A stretch of 64,000 nt of DNA from Koleobacter methoxysyntrophicus (GCF_017301615.1 NZ_CP059066.1:2988888-3052887); one strand, 5' to 3'. Positions 16,014 to 24,417 are shown, numbered from the stretch's first letter. The notes: a model not told the origin generated them from the letters alone. Numbers and translations are program-made.

Positions 16014-16135
16014 ACAAAAAACAGCCGGATTGTCGGCTGAGAATTTTTGGAAAAACAAGGGCTTTCTACAAAATGGTCTTTTTACGTTCCGGCATCGCCT
16101 CGGGGCTTACCAGACTGATAAACAAACTATCTTAT
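16014..16135 (-). ncRNA. Structured RNA module, copy 4 of 5
   Basis: The core at 16085-16120 has inner stem GCC/GGC and the same TAA and GAT loop; the outer stem is TCTGG/CCGGA with one G-T pair. A terminator CAGCCGGATTGTCGGCTG with T6 ends it at 16016-16039. The order module, TATAAT, coiled-coil gene is the same as in copy 3. Confidence 0.6.
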
Positions 16136-16141
16136 AAGTTT

Positions 16142-16170
16142 ATTTTAACAGATTTGTTTGAAAAAATCAA
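16142..16170 (-). promoter_or_regulatory. Promoter of structured RNA copy 4
   Basis: -35 TTGATT (16165-16170), 17-base spacer, -10 TAAAAT (16142-16147). Confidence 0.7.
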
Positions 16171-16213
16171 ACAAAAAGCCCGAAATGGTTTCGGGCTACA
16201 GAACTTTTTGTGA

Positions 16214-16580
16214 ACTACATCGCCAGTGAATTGGCGAGCTTCGTACTCCCGATGAAACCGTATTGAGAGCTCCATTGATACGCAGCCGAGGTGTCCAAAT
16301 CATAAATTAATACAAGAAGATCCCTATGCCTCTATAGGTAGGGAATGAATTGCATATTTGTATGTAATAGTACATAATAGAAGTATAACCCAAATGGAGC
16401 GAGGTGTAATGGTGGAAGTAACCAGGTAATAGCAATACAACTAAATCCCGCTAAGGAACAACAGATAGTAATAGGACACCTATTCGTAGATACTCTACAC
16501 TAAAGTAGTTTTTACGAACCATGGTTCGGAAGTAACCTGTTGGCAGAAATTCTGCACGCCGCCTTAGGAATATTTAGAAA
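16214..16580 (+). ncRNA. Solo omega/HEARO-like RNA without iscB
   Basis: It begins GTGAACTACATCGCC with a TCGCCA/TGGCGA hairpin and GCTTC, matching in layout the start of the IscB omega RNA at 14605 (TCAACTACC, hairpin, GCTT). Its 3' part GTAACCTG..GGCAGAAATTCTGCACGCC parallels GTAACCCG..GGCGCTGCTGCACGCC of that RNA. The intervening part is AT-rich with no frame of note. Where iscB should follow, a methyltransferase gene starts at 16614. The similarity was judged by eye. Confidence 0.5.
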
Positions 16581-16613
16581 TAAAGAAAAATTTATATTAA
16601 GGAGATGAGAAAT

Positions 16614-19361
16614 ATGGCAAAAAACTGGAAAACGATAATACTAAAAAAATTCGAAGAGCTGGATCCCAAAAAAGAGATTCTCACAGTTTTTGACGAAAAA
16701 ACTAAAAGCTTAGATTTTTTGAAGTGTATTAAACAACATCAAAAACAAAATTTTGAAGATGAAGCTTATGTAAGAACATATCTTGTTTTAAGACTTACAA
16801 AAGAACTTGATTATCCGTATGAAGCGATAGAACTGGAAAAAAAGTATTCTATAGGTCATCCTTCCAAAAAGGAAGCTCGTTTAGATATTCTTGTTAAAAC
16901 CAAAAAAGGGCACCCGTTTATGTTATTGGAATGCAAAACCCCAGAAAATTTTATCAAAGAAAAAGATGATGCTATAGAAAATCAACTTTTTGCAATTGCT
17001 AAACAAGAAATAAAAGGCAAAATAAAACCAAAATATTTAGTCTTATATACAATAGAGATCAAAAATGGAGAAGTTTTAGATCGAGCAATCATAATAGATT
17101 TTGAACAATACCCAACTTATGAAGATTGGAAAGAAGTAGGGGAACCGTCATTAGATGAAGTCCCTGCTGATTACGGCACAGCTAAAAAATATACCTATGC
17201 TAACATAGAAAAACCAGACCCAATTACTGGGTTAAAACCCTTAAGGAAGGATTATACTCTTGCAGATTTTGAAAAACTAAGAGTAGATTTGCACAACAAA
17301 TTATGGGCGGGTGGTGAGGCTGATTACAACGACATTTTCTATCATTTGATTAAAATTATGCTTGTTAAAATATACGATGAATTATTTACGCCCGACGAAG
17401 AAATTTACAACTTTCAGATATTTTATAAAAATGGTAAGCCAGAAACTCCAAAAGAACTAACAAAAAGATTAGAAGAGAAATACAAAATCGCTTTGAAAGA
17501 ACTATTAAACTATGATGACGAAAAAATAAAAGAAATTCCTTTGATAGAAAGAGATAAATTTACTTATGAAAAACTATTCTATGCAGTAGAAAAACTCCAA
17601 GAAATTTCCTTGACTGAGAATGTTCATAGTAAAGAAGAAGATGTCTTAGGTTTATTCTTCGAGAGCATATTACAGAACGAATTTAAGCAGAGTAAGGGGC
17701 AGTATTTCACTCATAAGAATATTGTCAGATTCCTGATTTATACATTAGAATTAGATAAATTGGCAGTATACAAGTTAAATCAAACATATCCACATTTCCC
17801 TTATATTATTGATCCTGCCGCTGGCAGTGGGACATTCCTCATTGAAGCAATGAAAATTATTACAAAAGAAGTGCTCAAGAATAAAAATAAACTAAAACTA
17901 ACCCGCTCTTTGAAGGAAAAGATAAAGGACTTAGAAGACGTTAATAGGAAGCATCGTTGGGCAGAAGATTATATTTACGGAATTGAGCCCAATGCTCGCT
18001 TGGGTTTAGCAACCAAACTAAACATGATCCTGCATGGCGATGGAAACATGAATGTTTTTGTTGAGGATGGTTTAATGCCTTTCAAAATAAAAGATAAAGC
18101 ATTTTATACAAGAAAGTGGAAAGGAAAAGATGTTGGTTTATTAGCTGAGCACGAAGAAACAGGAATTTATCCTAAGTTAATAAACGGGCGTTTTGATGTT
18201 GTAATGTCAAATCCACCATTCTCCATGAAAATTGATGCAATGAGATCTTACAAATACATAAAAGATACTTTTGTTTTTTATGATAAGAAGAATTCTGAGA
18301 ATCTATTTATTGAAAGATGGTTTCAGCTGTTAGCACCTAAAGGAAAATTGGGGGTTGTTTTGCCTGAAAGTGTTTTTGACACCAAAGAAAATATGTATAT
18401 TAGGAATTTTCTTTATAAATACTTCAAAATAAAAGCTATTGTCAGCCTACCTAAGGAGGCTTTTGAACCCTACACATCAACAAAAGTCAGCTTGCTAACT
18501 GCGGAAAGGAAAACTGATGAAGAAATTAAAACATGGGAAGATAAATGGAGAGAGTATGCAAACCAATACAATAAATTAAGGAATTCAAAAATAATTCAGT
18601 TTTTCATAGATAACGATAAAATCCTTAATTCTTTCAGAAAACTTTTAGACAAGCATAACATTGAAATAGATTATTCAAAAGTTCTGGTTCATGATTTGCT
18701 GGATGATAATTTGAAAAAAGATATTGAAGAAAAAATACCACAGAAAGATAAAAATAAGTTTAAAACTTTGGTAAAGAAAATAGAATCCTTCAAAAATAAG
18801 TATAAACTTGAAGATTTAGATACAGAAGACAACAGAAATATTCTAAAACAATTTTTAAAGCAATTTTATCCGCAAGAGCAAGAATTCAAAAGCTTTAAGG
18901 AGTTTTTACATTATATTTATGATGATGTTTTAGAAATAGCTACTTTAGATTATCCACAAATTAAGGGACAAAACAACTACTGCAATAGCTGGTGGGTCTT
19001 TGGGGAGGTATCCAGACACTTTAATTATCCAATATTCTACGCTGAAGTGAAGAACATTGGATATAAGAGAACAAAGAGGGGTGAGCAAGACAAGGACATC
19101 CCAATAAAAGATGAAAATGGAAATATCATTGCATTTAGAAACGACCTCTTTAAAGTTAAAGCTGAAAAGGTAAAGAGAACATATTGGGTTAAGAAAGGGA
19201 ATAAAGTAGTTCAGGAGGAAAAAGACGAAATTATTAAAACTAACATAATAATAGATACAGAAAATCCCGAAACAGTGCTTGATTATCTACGGAAAGCAAA
19301 TATCTGGTCTGATAACCTAAATTTTGACTTTGAGGTGGAAAAAAATGAAGATACACACTAA
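16614..19361 (+). CDS. Fused nuclease-N6 adenine methyltransferase (HsdM-like with R domain)
   Basis: 915 residues from the ATG at 16614, nine bases after AAGGAG (an ATG at 16605 is too close). Residues about 50-150 resemble the HsdR N-terminal nuclease, with Asp91 and a Glu106-x-Lys108 pair of PD-(D/E)xK type. The methyltransferase has motif I DPAAGSGTF near residue 400 and motif IV NPPF near 533 (gamma class, modifies adenine). With the downstream specificity gene and no separate hsdR, this looks like a BcgI-like or Type IIG/I hybrid system that cuts and methylates with one subunit. The 17-base overlap with hsdS supports one operon. Confidence 0.75.
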   Translation: MAKNWKTIILKKFEELDPKKEILTVFDEKTKSLDFLKCIKQHQKQNFEDEAYVRTYLVLRLTKELDYPYEAIELEKKYSIGHPSKKEARLDILVKTKKGHPFMLLECKTPENFIKEKDDAIENQLFAIAKQEIKGKIKPKYLVLYTIEIKNGEVLDRAIIIDFEQYPTYEDWKEVGEPSLDEVPADYGTAKKYTYANIEKPDPITGLKPLRKDYTLADFEKLRVDLHNKLWAGGEADYNDIFYHLIKIMLVKIYDELFTPDEEIYNFQIFYKNGKPETPKELTKRLEEKYKIALKELLNYDDEKIKEIPLIERDKFTYEKLFYAVEKLQEISLTENVHSKEEDVLGLFFESILQNEFKQSKGQYFTHKNIVRFLIYTLELDKLAVYKLNQTYPHFPYIIDPAAGSGTFLIEAMKIITKEVLKNKNKLKLTRSLKEKIKDLEDVNRKHRWAEDYIYGIEPNARLGLATKLNMILHGDGNMNVFVEDGLMPFKIKDKAFYTRKWKGKDVGLLAEHEETGIYPKLINGRFDVVMSNPPFSMKIDAMRSYKYIKDTFVFYDKKNSENLFIERWFQLLAPKGKLGVVLPESVFDTKENMYIRNFLYKYFKIKAIVSLPKEAFEPYTSTKVSLLTAERKTDEEIKTWEDKWREYANQYNKLRNSKIIQFFIDNDKILNSFRKLLDKHNIEIDYSKVLVHDLLDDNLKKDIEEKIPQKDKNKFKTLVKKIESFKNKYKLEDLDTEDNRNILKQFLKQFYPQEQEFKSFKEFLHYIYDDVLEIATLDYPQIKGQNNYCNSWWVFGEVSRHFNYPIFYAEVKNIGYKRTKRGEQDKDIPIKDENGNIIAFRNDLFKVKAEKVKRTYWVKKGNKVVQEEKDEIIKTNIIIDTENPETVLDYLRKANIWSDNLNFDFEVEKNEDTH

Positions 19362-20826
19362 AAATCTGTTTGAGCTAACTGATAATTCATATCTAAGAAC
19401 TGATTTTAAATTTGCATATTATCACGATACATCTTTTGCCAGATTAAAATCTAAATGGAAAGGAAGTGTTAAACTAAGGCAAATCATATCTAAAATGAGG
19501 AATGGAAAGGATTTTAGCAAAAAAATATATGCAGATTATGAAACAGACACATGCTATGTAAGAGTAAATAACCTAAAACCTTTGGGGGAATTTACCGTAG
19601 AGGACATTGTTTTCCTGAAAGACGAAGAAATTGAAAAATTCTCTAATTTGTTTATTGATGAAGGTGATTTTATAATCACCCGATCTGGATCTGTTGGAAT
19701 AGCCTTTAAATTTATTAAGCGCAATCTACCAGAAAACATAAGAGATAAGGATTTTATGCCTGCTGGCTATATAATCGTTATAAAAGTTCACAATTTGTTC
19801 GATAGTGAACGTTTAAAATACTTTCTGTATTCATCAATTACCAGGGAATACTTTGAAGCTCTTGCCTGTGGAAAAAGCCAACAAAATATATCTCAAACTG
19901 ATCTGGGAAAATGGTTAGTTCCTTGGCAAATCTTAAAAAATATTTCTGTTAATGAAATAAAAGAAAAAGAGCAAGAAACCTCTAGACTTAAAACTCAAAT
20001 CAAAGAACCTAAACTTATTGTGGACGAGGTTTTTAGCAAATACTTTAAACTTGATCTAAAACGATACTCAGATTTAGAGAAGAAACATATATTTAGAGAA
20101 AATTTAATTAATTTATCCAAATCTATACAACTTAAAAGCTCTCTTAAATTCCATCATCCTAAATATGATTTTATCCTGGAGAAAGTAAAAGAATTTAAGA
20201 CTGTAAAACTTAATCAATTGTTGAAAGAACCTGTTAGAAGAGGTGTTCAACCAGAATATGATGAAAACGGAGAAATTCTTGTAATAAAGACAATAAATAT
20301 AAATAAAAACGGATATATTGATTTAACTGAAATGGAATTTGTTAGTGATGCATTTTACAGCAAAGTAAAAAGGAAAGCAGGTATCCAGCGAGGAGACATT
20401 CTTATAACCTCTACTGGTGAAGGAAGAGGGAAGGTAAGCTTATATGATCTAGACGAGCCGGCAATTGCAGATACTCACATATCAATAGCTAGATGTGAAG
20501 ATATAAATATAAAATATTTAGCCTATTTTCTGCAATCAAGTTTAGGAAGAAATCAATTAAGCATCTTAGAGCAAGCCATTAAAGGAACACCGGAAATTTA
20601 CCCACGAGAAATAGAAGAGCTTATTGTTATTTATCCTTTCTCTGAAATTCAGGATAAAATAGTTAAGGAAATAGAAGCAAAGCTCAATGAACAGAGAAAA
20701 ATAACTGAACAAATAGAGAAACTGAAACATGAGATAGATAACCTGATAGAAAAAGCAATTTTAGAAAATTGGGGGAAGGAAATTAAAAATGATAAATTGG
20801 AAAGGATTCCCGCTGAATTATCCTAA
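19345..20826 (+). CDS. hsdS: Restriction-modification specificity subunit (HsdS-like)
   Basis: 493 residues from the ATG at 19345 (GAGGTGG upstream), overlapping the methyltransferase gene. Two target recognition domains of similar plan are separated and ended by helical stretches (EIKEKEQETSRLKTQIK and EIEAKLNEQRKITEQIEKL), as in HsdS proteins that read a bipartite DNA site. The TAA stop at 20824-20826 lies within the flanking tdk sequence, so the C-terminus was set by the insertion event. Confidence 0.8.
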   Translation: MKIHTKNLFELTDNSYLRTDFKFAYYHDTSFARLKSKWKGSVKLRQIISKMRNGKDFSKKIYADYETDTCYVRVNNLKPLGEFTVEDIVFLKDEEIEKFSNLFIDEGDFIITRSGSVGIAFKFIKRNLPENIRDKDFMPAGYIIVIKVHNLFDSERLKYFLYSSITREYFEALACGKSQQNISQTDLGKWLVPWQILKNISVNEIKEKEQETSRLKTQIKEPKLIVDEVFSKYFKLDLKRYSDLEKKHIFRENLINLSKSIQLKSSLKFHHPKYDFILEKVKEFKTVKLNQLLKEPVRRGVQPEYDENGEILVIKTININKNGYIDLTEMEFVSDAFYSKVKRKAGIQRGDILITSTGEGRGKVSLYDLDEPAIADTHISIARCEDINIKYLAYFLQSSLGRNQLSILEQAIKGTPEIYPREIEELIVIYPFSEIQDKIVKEIEAKLNEQRKITEQIEKLKHEIDNLIEKAILENWGKEIKNDKLERIPAELS

Positions 20827-21396
20827 AATCTCGTGATGTTTTCGGCACCGGGCTTCATATCTGTCCTTAGCACCAACCAGAATAATGGGATCATTCCACC
20901 TTGCAGGCTTGCCGTCTATTAACCGCTGCGTCCTGTTTGCGGGCTGCCCGCAAATGGTGCAGATAGCATTAAGCTGAATATCTTCATCGGCAACAGCCAG
21001 CAGGCTCCCCATCGGACCGAAGGGCTCGCCGCGAAAATCGGTATCAAGACCGGCAACTATCACACGGTAGCCGCTGGAGACAAGGAGCTGAGCTGTCCGT
21101 ACCAAACCGTGATCAAAAAACTGCGCTTCGTCTATTGCAACTACGTCTATACCGCTGCCGTGTTTTTCGATAATATTAAAGATTTCCCGGGGATCGGATA
21201 CTACAAAGGCTTTTATGCTTATGTTGTTATGAGAAACGATTTCTGTCTCCGAATAGCGATTGTCGAGCGCAGGCTTAAATGCCAGAAAAGTTTGGCGGGC
21301 ATATTTCAGGCGGTTGAGCCTTCGAATAAGTTCTTCGGTTTTGCCCGAAAACATGCAACCTCGAATAATTTCCAGCCGTCCGGGTTTTTTTCTCAT
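20818..21396 (-). CDS. tdk: Thymidine kinase, second copy with altered C-terminus
   Basis: 192 residues, identical to the 10180 copy except for a few positions and the last residues: EILEKVL became EILG because the restriction island joins here. Walker A, Asp-Glu-Ala-Gln and the zinc cysteines are intact, so it may be active. Its terminator was left behind at 16176-16200, so its mRNA would run into antisense of hsdS. Confidence 0.85.
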   Translation of the reverse strand: MRKKPGRLEIIRGCMFSGKTEELIRRLNRLKYARQTFLAFKPALDNRYSETEIVSHNNISIKAFVVSDPREIFNIIEKHGSGIDVVAIDEAQFFDHGLVRTAQLLVSSGYRVIVAGLDTDFRGEPFGPMGSLLAVADEDIQLNAICTICGQPANRTQRLIDGKPARWNDPIILVGAKDRYEARCRKHHEILG

Positions 21397-21463
21397 TGTT
21401 TCTCATCCTTTCTTTTATAATATTTGGCCAGCAAGTTAACCCTGCTGGCCCTTTCTGGTTTTC

Positions 21464-21646
21464 CTAGACTGCATATTTGCGATACCTGCTTTCTGCTACC
21501 GGGATGATATAGTACCATTCTTCCCCACAGAGGCTGTCATGATGATAATTCTGGATTGCAAACCCCTTTCCGACCTGCCAGATCTGGTGCTCGATTTCTT
21601 CTTCTGTCATTTCACCCGATTGGATTTCCGCCCTTTTTTTTGGCAT
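21464..21646 (-). CDS. Internally deleted copy of the 155-aa unknown protein
   Basis: 60 residues: the N-terminal four residues, a short middle part (EIQSGEMTEEEIEHQIW) and the whole C-terminus (GFAIQNYHHDSLCGEEWYY) of the gene at 10837-11304. Two separate deletions, about 25 and 60 residues long, both kept the frame. It may be a relic, or the C-terminal part may be the functional unit. Confidence 0.45.
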   Translation of the reverse strand: MPKKRAEIQSGEMTEEEIEHQIWQVGKGFAIQNYHHDSLCGEEWYYIIPVAESRYRKYAV

Positions 21647-21648
21647 TT

Positions 21649-22374
21649 TTATCCCTCCCGTCTTTCTTTTTTTGGTTCCTCTACATCTATCTCTATAGAA
21701 AACTTCGGCGGCCTTGGCAAAACAGCTATACCTTCTACGATTTCGCCCGTATCTTTGAATACGAGAAGGCGGTCGTCTACTATCTCTGTATCTTTCTTTA
21801 GACGCTGTTTATTCGGTGTCTTCTTAATATTGATATACTTTTCGGGTTCTTCTGTGTTTGCTTCAATCCAGGCAATCAAACGTTCATCATCATAAATTAA
21901 CTCAGGCCCCAGGTTCCGGAGTTTTGAGCTTCCATAAGGCGTAGTAAGGGTCTTCTTTTTCGGGTCTTGTTCTAAAAGCGTTCGGTGGTATTCTTCAACC
22001 AGCCCGGCGAAGAAATCCAGCCTCTGCTGCAGTTTTTCATTCTCCTTTTCCAGCCAGTTTTTTATTCTCTCTATTTCCTTTTCTGCAACGGCTTCGTTTT
22101 CGAGTTTTTCTTCCATAATTTTTCGGTATTTTTTCATAACCCAGAACAGCTGTTCTTTGTTTTCTATTTTGAACCTCTGTCTTTCCGGCGCAGTTTCAGT
22201 TTCGCCTTCTTCTGCTTCTTCTGTTTCCTGCTCAAGTGAATTTTTGCCAAACAACCTTTCAAGTTTTTCTTCAAAGGTTTCTTCTTTTTTTAAAACTTCG
22301 TCTTTCCTCTCGGTTTCCGTTTCCTGCTGTACCGGGCCTTTCACTTCAAAAACATCCAAAAAAGTTTTTTGCAT
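21649..22374 (-). CDS. gam: Gam-like host-nuclease inhibitor, second copy
   Basis: 241 residues, differing from the 11307 copy by one amino acid (Val to Ile near the end, DTEIVDD). All family features noted there are present. It ends two bases before the shortened unknown gene, the same spacing as in the first cassette. Confidence 0.75.
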   Translation of the reverse strand: MQKTFLDVFEVKGPVQQETETERKDEVLKKEETFEEKLERLFGKNSLEQETEEAEEGETETAPERQRFKIENKEQLFWVMKKYRKIMEEKLENEAVAEKEIERIKNWLEKENEKLQQRLDFFAGLVEEYHRTLLEQDPKKKTLTTPYGSSKLRNLGPELIYDDERLIAWIEANTEEPEKYINIKKTPNKQRLKKDTEIVDDRLLVFKDTGEIVEGIAVLPRPPKFSIEIDVEEPKKERREG

Positions 22375-22403
22375 ACTAAAAAACCCCTTTCTTTTTTAAA
22401 ATA

Positions 22404-22437
22404 AAGAAACCGGCAGAAATTTAATCATGCCGGTTTT
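22404..22437 (-). terminator. Intercistronic hairpin
   Basis: AAACCGGCATGA/CTGCCGGTTTCTTT on the minus strand, upstream of gam copy 2; identical class to 12063. Confidence 0.6.
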
Positions 22438-22462
22438 TGGTAATTATATTTTTGCTGGTTGA

Positions 22463-22693
22463 CTACTTTAAAAATATTGCAGCCATGATTGTTATCCATG
22501 TTCCCAGCATAAGCCCTACTATCCATTGGTTGCTGGTAGTGATCTTATTGCTTAGTGCCTCAATTTTGTTGTCCAATTTGTTGTAAAGAGTTTCTATGCT
22601 TCCCAGCCTTTTGTCCATCTGCTCTAATATCCCTTCGATTTTTGAAACTCGTTCTTCCAAAGGCATTACGGTCTCCTCCTTTGGTTTTAACAC
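22463..22693 (-). CDS. Short coiled-coil protein with C-terminal membrane helix
   Basis: 76 residues from a GTG at 22693 or 67 from an ATG at 22666; both have GGAGGAG at a proper distance. Same opening as the 12127 paralogue but two repeat units shorter, then a membrane helix (WIVGLMLGTWITIMAAIFL). Function unknown. Confidence 0.5.
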   Translation of the reverse strand: MLKPKEETVMPLEERVSKIEGILEQMDKRLGSIETLYNKLDNKIEALSNKITTSNQWIVGLMLGTWITIMAAIFLK

Positions 22694-22738
22694 AATACTT
22701 CTCCTCCTTAATTATTATATCACTTTTTTTAGACGAAA

Positions 22739-22772
22739 AAAACCGGCAGAAATTTAATCATGCCGGCTTCTT
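22739..22772 (-). terminator. Intercistronic hairpin
   Basis: AAGCCGGCATGA/CTGCCGGTTTTTTTC on the minus strand after the small membrane protein gene. Confidence 0.6.
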
Positions 22773-22793
22773 TGGCAAATTTTCTGCAATCCA

Positions 22794-22988
22794 TTACCGC
22801 CCAATCGACAATAATACTAACAATAGCGCAAAAAAACTTACAACTATTACCGCATTCTCAAACGTAGCCTGGTTCATTACACCAAGATACTCTGAATTGG
22901 CAAAATATTTTTGGCTCATTCTTATACCCATATATATATTGAACAGTGTCATTAACAACAATGCTACTATTTCTTCTGTACTTTTCAT
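22794..22988 (-). CDS. Small two-helix membrane protein, second copy
   Basis: 64 residues from the ATG at 22988. The loop MSQKYFANSEYLGVMNQATF is almost unchanged from the 12501 copy while the helices vary conservatively, the pattern of a gene under selection for the loop. Confidence 0.5.
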   Translation of the reverse strand: MKSTEEIVALLLMTLFNIYMGIRMSQKYFANSEYLGVMNQATFENAVIVVSFFALLLVLLSIGR

Positions 22989-23023
22989 AAAAAGTTCCTC
23001 CTTTTTGAAACGTTTTTCTGGCT

Positions 23024-23317
23024 TTAAACCGGTTTTTTTGGTGAGTTTTCTGCAATCCATTTAAGAACATCTGGACGTTTTACTACTCCGCCTTCCCACG
23101 GAATCTGCGCCGTGAATTCCCATTTGAATTTCTGGTGCAGATTGAAGGCAAGATCTTTATCACCGATTACTGCATAGAGGATGTTTAAAGCCAGGTCTGC
23201 CGGGCCGCTTCCGCCATAACCCCATTCAAAGCCGCACGGGCTGTGATAAATAATAGAATGGGGAATGTTAACACAAGCGCGGCCGTTTTTATCACGCCAC
23301 AAAACAATGTCTTCCAA
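23024..23317 (-). CDS. DUF6166-like protein, intact copy
   Basis: 97 residues with the FEWGYGGSGPADLALNIL segment typical of DUF6166, found in phages and mobile DNA, function unknown. AAGGAGGCG precedes the start. This copy is the reference for the one interrupted by the IscB element at 12.8-14.8 kb. Its first 130 bases also encode the end of the beta-helix-like protein in another frame. Confidence 0.6.
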   Translation of the reverse strand: MEDIVLWRDKNGRACVNIPHSIIYHSPCGFEWGYGGSGPADLALNILYAVIGDKDLAFNLHQKFKWEFTAQIPWEGGVVKRPDVLKWIAENSPKKPV

Positions 23318-24105
23318 AAAAAACGCCTCCTTTTTGTTTGATTTTTAAAACCAAAACTTCTGGCAAAAGCTGGGTTGTCGTATCCGGGCATATTGAAATA
23401 CAATCTTCCCAAAGAGAAAATTTCAAGATTTCGAATCTCCGCGCAGACCCAGTCTTCAATAAATTTTCTCGATAGAATTTCATGTCTTCTGCCGTTTCGG
23501 CAGCTTATCTCTAGATAAAATGCACGGGAAAGGTAATCTTTTTCAGAACCTGTGCTTTTTACTGCGCCAAAAAATACCCGGGCGTTGTCATATGCTCTTA
23601 TGTATGCTTTTGGTGATATCAGATAGACTTCTGCGTTATCGTACGCTGTTACCGAAGCTCTGTCCATTGCGATAACTACTGCGTTTCCTCTGACTGTTAT
23701 CCTGCTTTCGTCTCTGGCTATCACAACCGTATTGTCTCCAGCTATAACTTCTGCGTTGTGAAGTGCTTTGACTATCGATTGATCGTGCGCTTCAGCGAAA
23801 GTTTTACCTGCCAGCAAAGCTTTTGCTTTATCGTAAACCTGAACGATAGAGTTTCCTACTGTTATTACAGTGCTCTCATTAAACGCTCTGAGGCTTGCCG
23901 AAGTTCTTGCCCAAACTGTGGAGCGGTCGCGGACATCTATGATCTTTTCTTTTGATTTTTCCAGGAAAGGAGAACTGAATCTTATAACTGCAAAAGTTTC
24001 TCTTATTACCTCCAGATAATCTTGCGGAATCCATGTAATTTCTACAACTTCTTCCCCGGAAACATCAATACATACTTCTCTTGAATCTTTTATGCAGGCT
24101 CTCAT
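23185..24105 (-). CDS. Beta-helix-like repeat protein, second copy
   Basis: 306 residues, clearly homologous to 14623-15492 with scattered substitutions and about 17 extra residues before the C-terminus. The same VxAxDxSxV repeats span roughly residues 70-175. The reading frame stays open through the start of the DUF6166-like gene, as in the first copy. Confidence 0.5.
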   Translation of the reverse strand: MRACIKDSREVCIDVSGEEVVEITWIPQDYLEVIRETFAVIRFSSPFLEKSKEKIIDVRDRSTVWARTSASLRAFNESTVITVGNSIVQVYDKAKALLAGKTFAEAHDQSIVKALHNAEVIAGDNTVVIARDESRITVRGNAVVIAMDRASVTAYDNAEVYLISPKAYIRAYDNARVFFGAVKSTGSEKDYLSRAFYLEISCRNGRRHEILSRKFIEDWVCAEIRNLEIFSLGRLYFNMPGYDNPAFARSFGFKNQTKRRRFFWKTLFCGVIKTAALVLTFPILLFITARAALNGVMAEAARQTWL

Positions 24106-24208
24106 TTTTTGGCTCCTTTCTTTTTTTGTTAAAATCTTTTGACCGAAACCTGTCCGGCTTAAAAACTAAACTTTTACATTCCCAACACCTCCTGTGATTT
24201 TTTAATAA

Positions 24209-24242
24209 AAAAACCGGCAGAAAAAATCTACCGGTTTTTTTG
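24209..24242 (-). terminator. Hairpin left after loss of a coiled-coil gene
   Basis: AACCGGTAGAT/TCTGCCGGTT hairpin as at 9608 and 15597. Here the coiled-coil gene that should precede it is missing: the sequence jumps from its last codons directly to the leader of structured RNA copy 5. Confidence 0.55.
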
Positions 24243-24282
24243 GTCAGAGTGAAAAAACTATTCCTTTTTTGCTGCAAAAACC

Positions 24283-24411
24283 AAAAACAGCCGGATTGTC
24301 GGCTGACGGTTTTGGAAAAGCAAAGAGTTTTTACAACCTTGACCATACGGTCTTTTTATGTTCCGGTATCACCTAAGGGCTTACCGGACTGATAAACAGA
24401 TAACCTTTTGT
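24283..24411 (-). ncRNA. Structured RNA module, copy 5 of 5
   Basis: The core at 24359-24394 has outer stem TCCGG/CCGGA, inner stem GCC/GGT and the TAA and GAT loop (GATA side). The CAGCCGACAATCCGGCTG terminator hairpin at 24285-24306 follows. The module survives although its usual downstream gene is gone, which argues for a function of the RNA itself or for recent loss. Confidence 0.6.
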
Positions 24412-24417
24412 AAGTTT

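Larger units (their letters stand above)
16214..20822 (+). other. Low-GC restriction-modification island inserted at a tdk 3' end
   Basis: Everything between 16214 and about 20822 is much richer in A and T than its surroundings and runs on the opposite strand. Left of it is the orphan tdk terminator (16176-16200) and the start of ACTTTTT; right of it the tdk sequence resumes with CTAAAATCTCGTGATG. At 10.19 kb these two ends are adjacent, which fixes the insertion site to within a few bases. The inserted DNA supplies a new stop to tdk, and tdk DNA supplies the hsdS stop. Confidence 0.7.

Noticed and set aside
24065-24346. Minus-strand 93-residue frame
   Set aside because: It translates the hairpin and leader of structured RNA copy 5 and the ribosome site of the next gene; no support.
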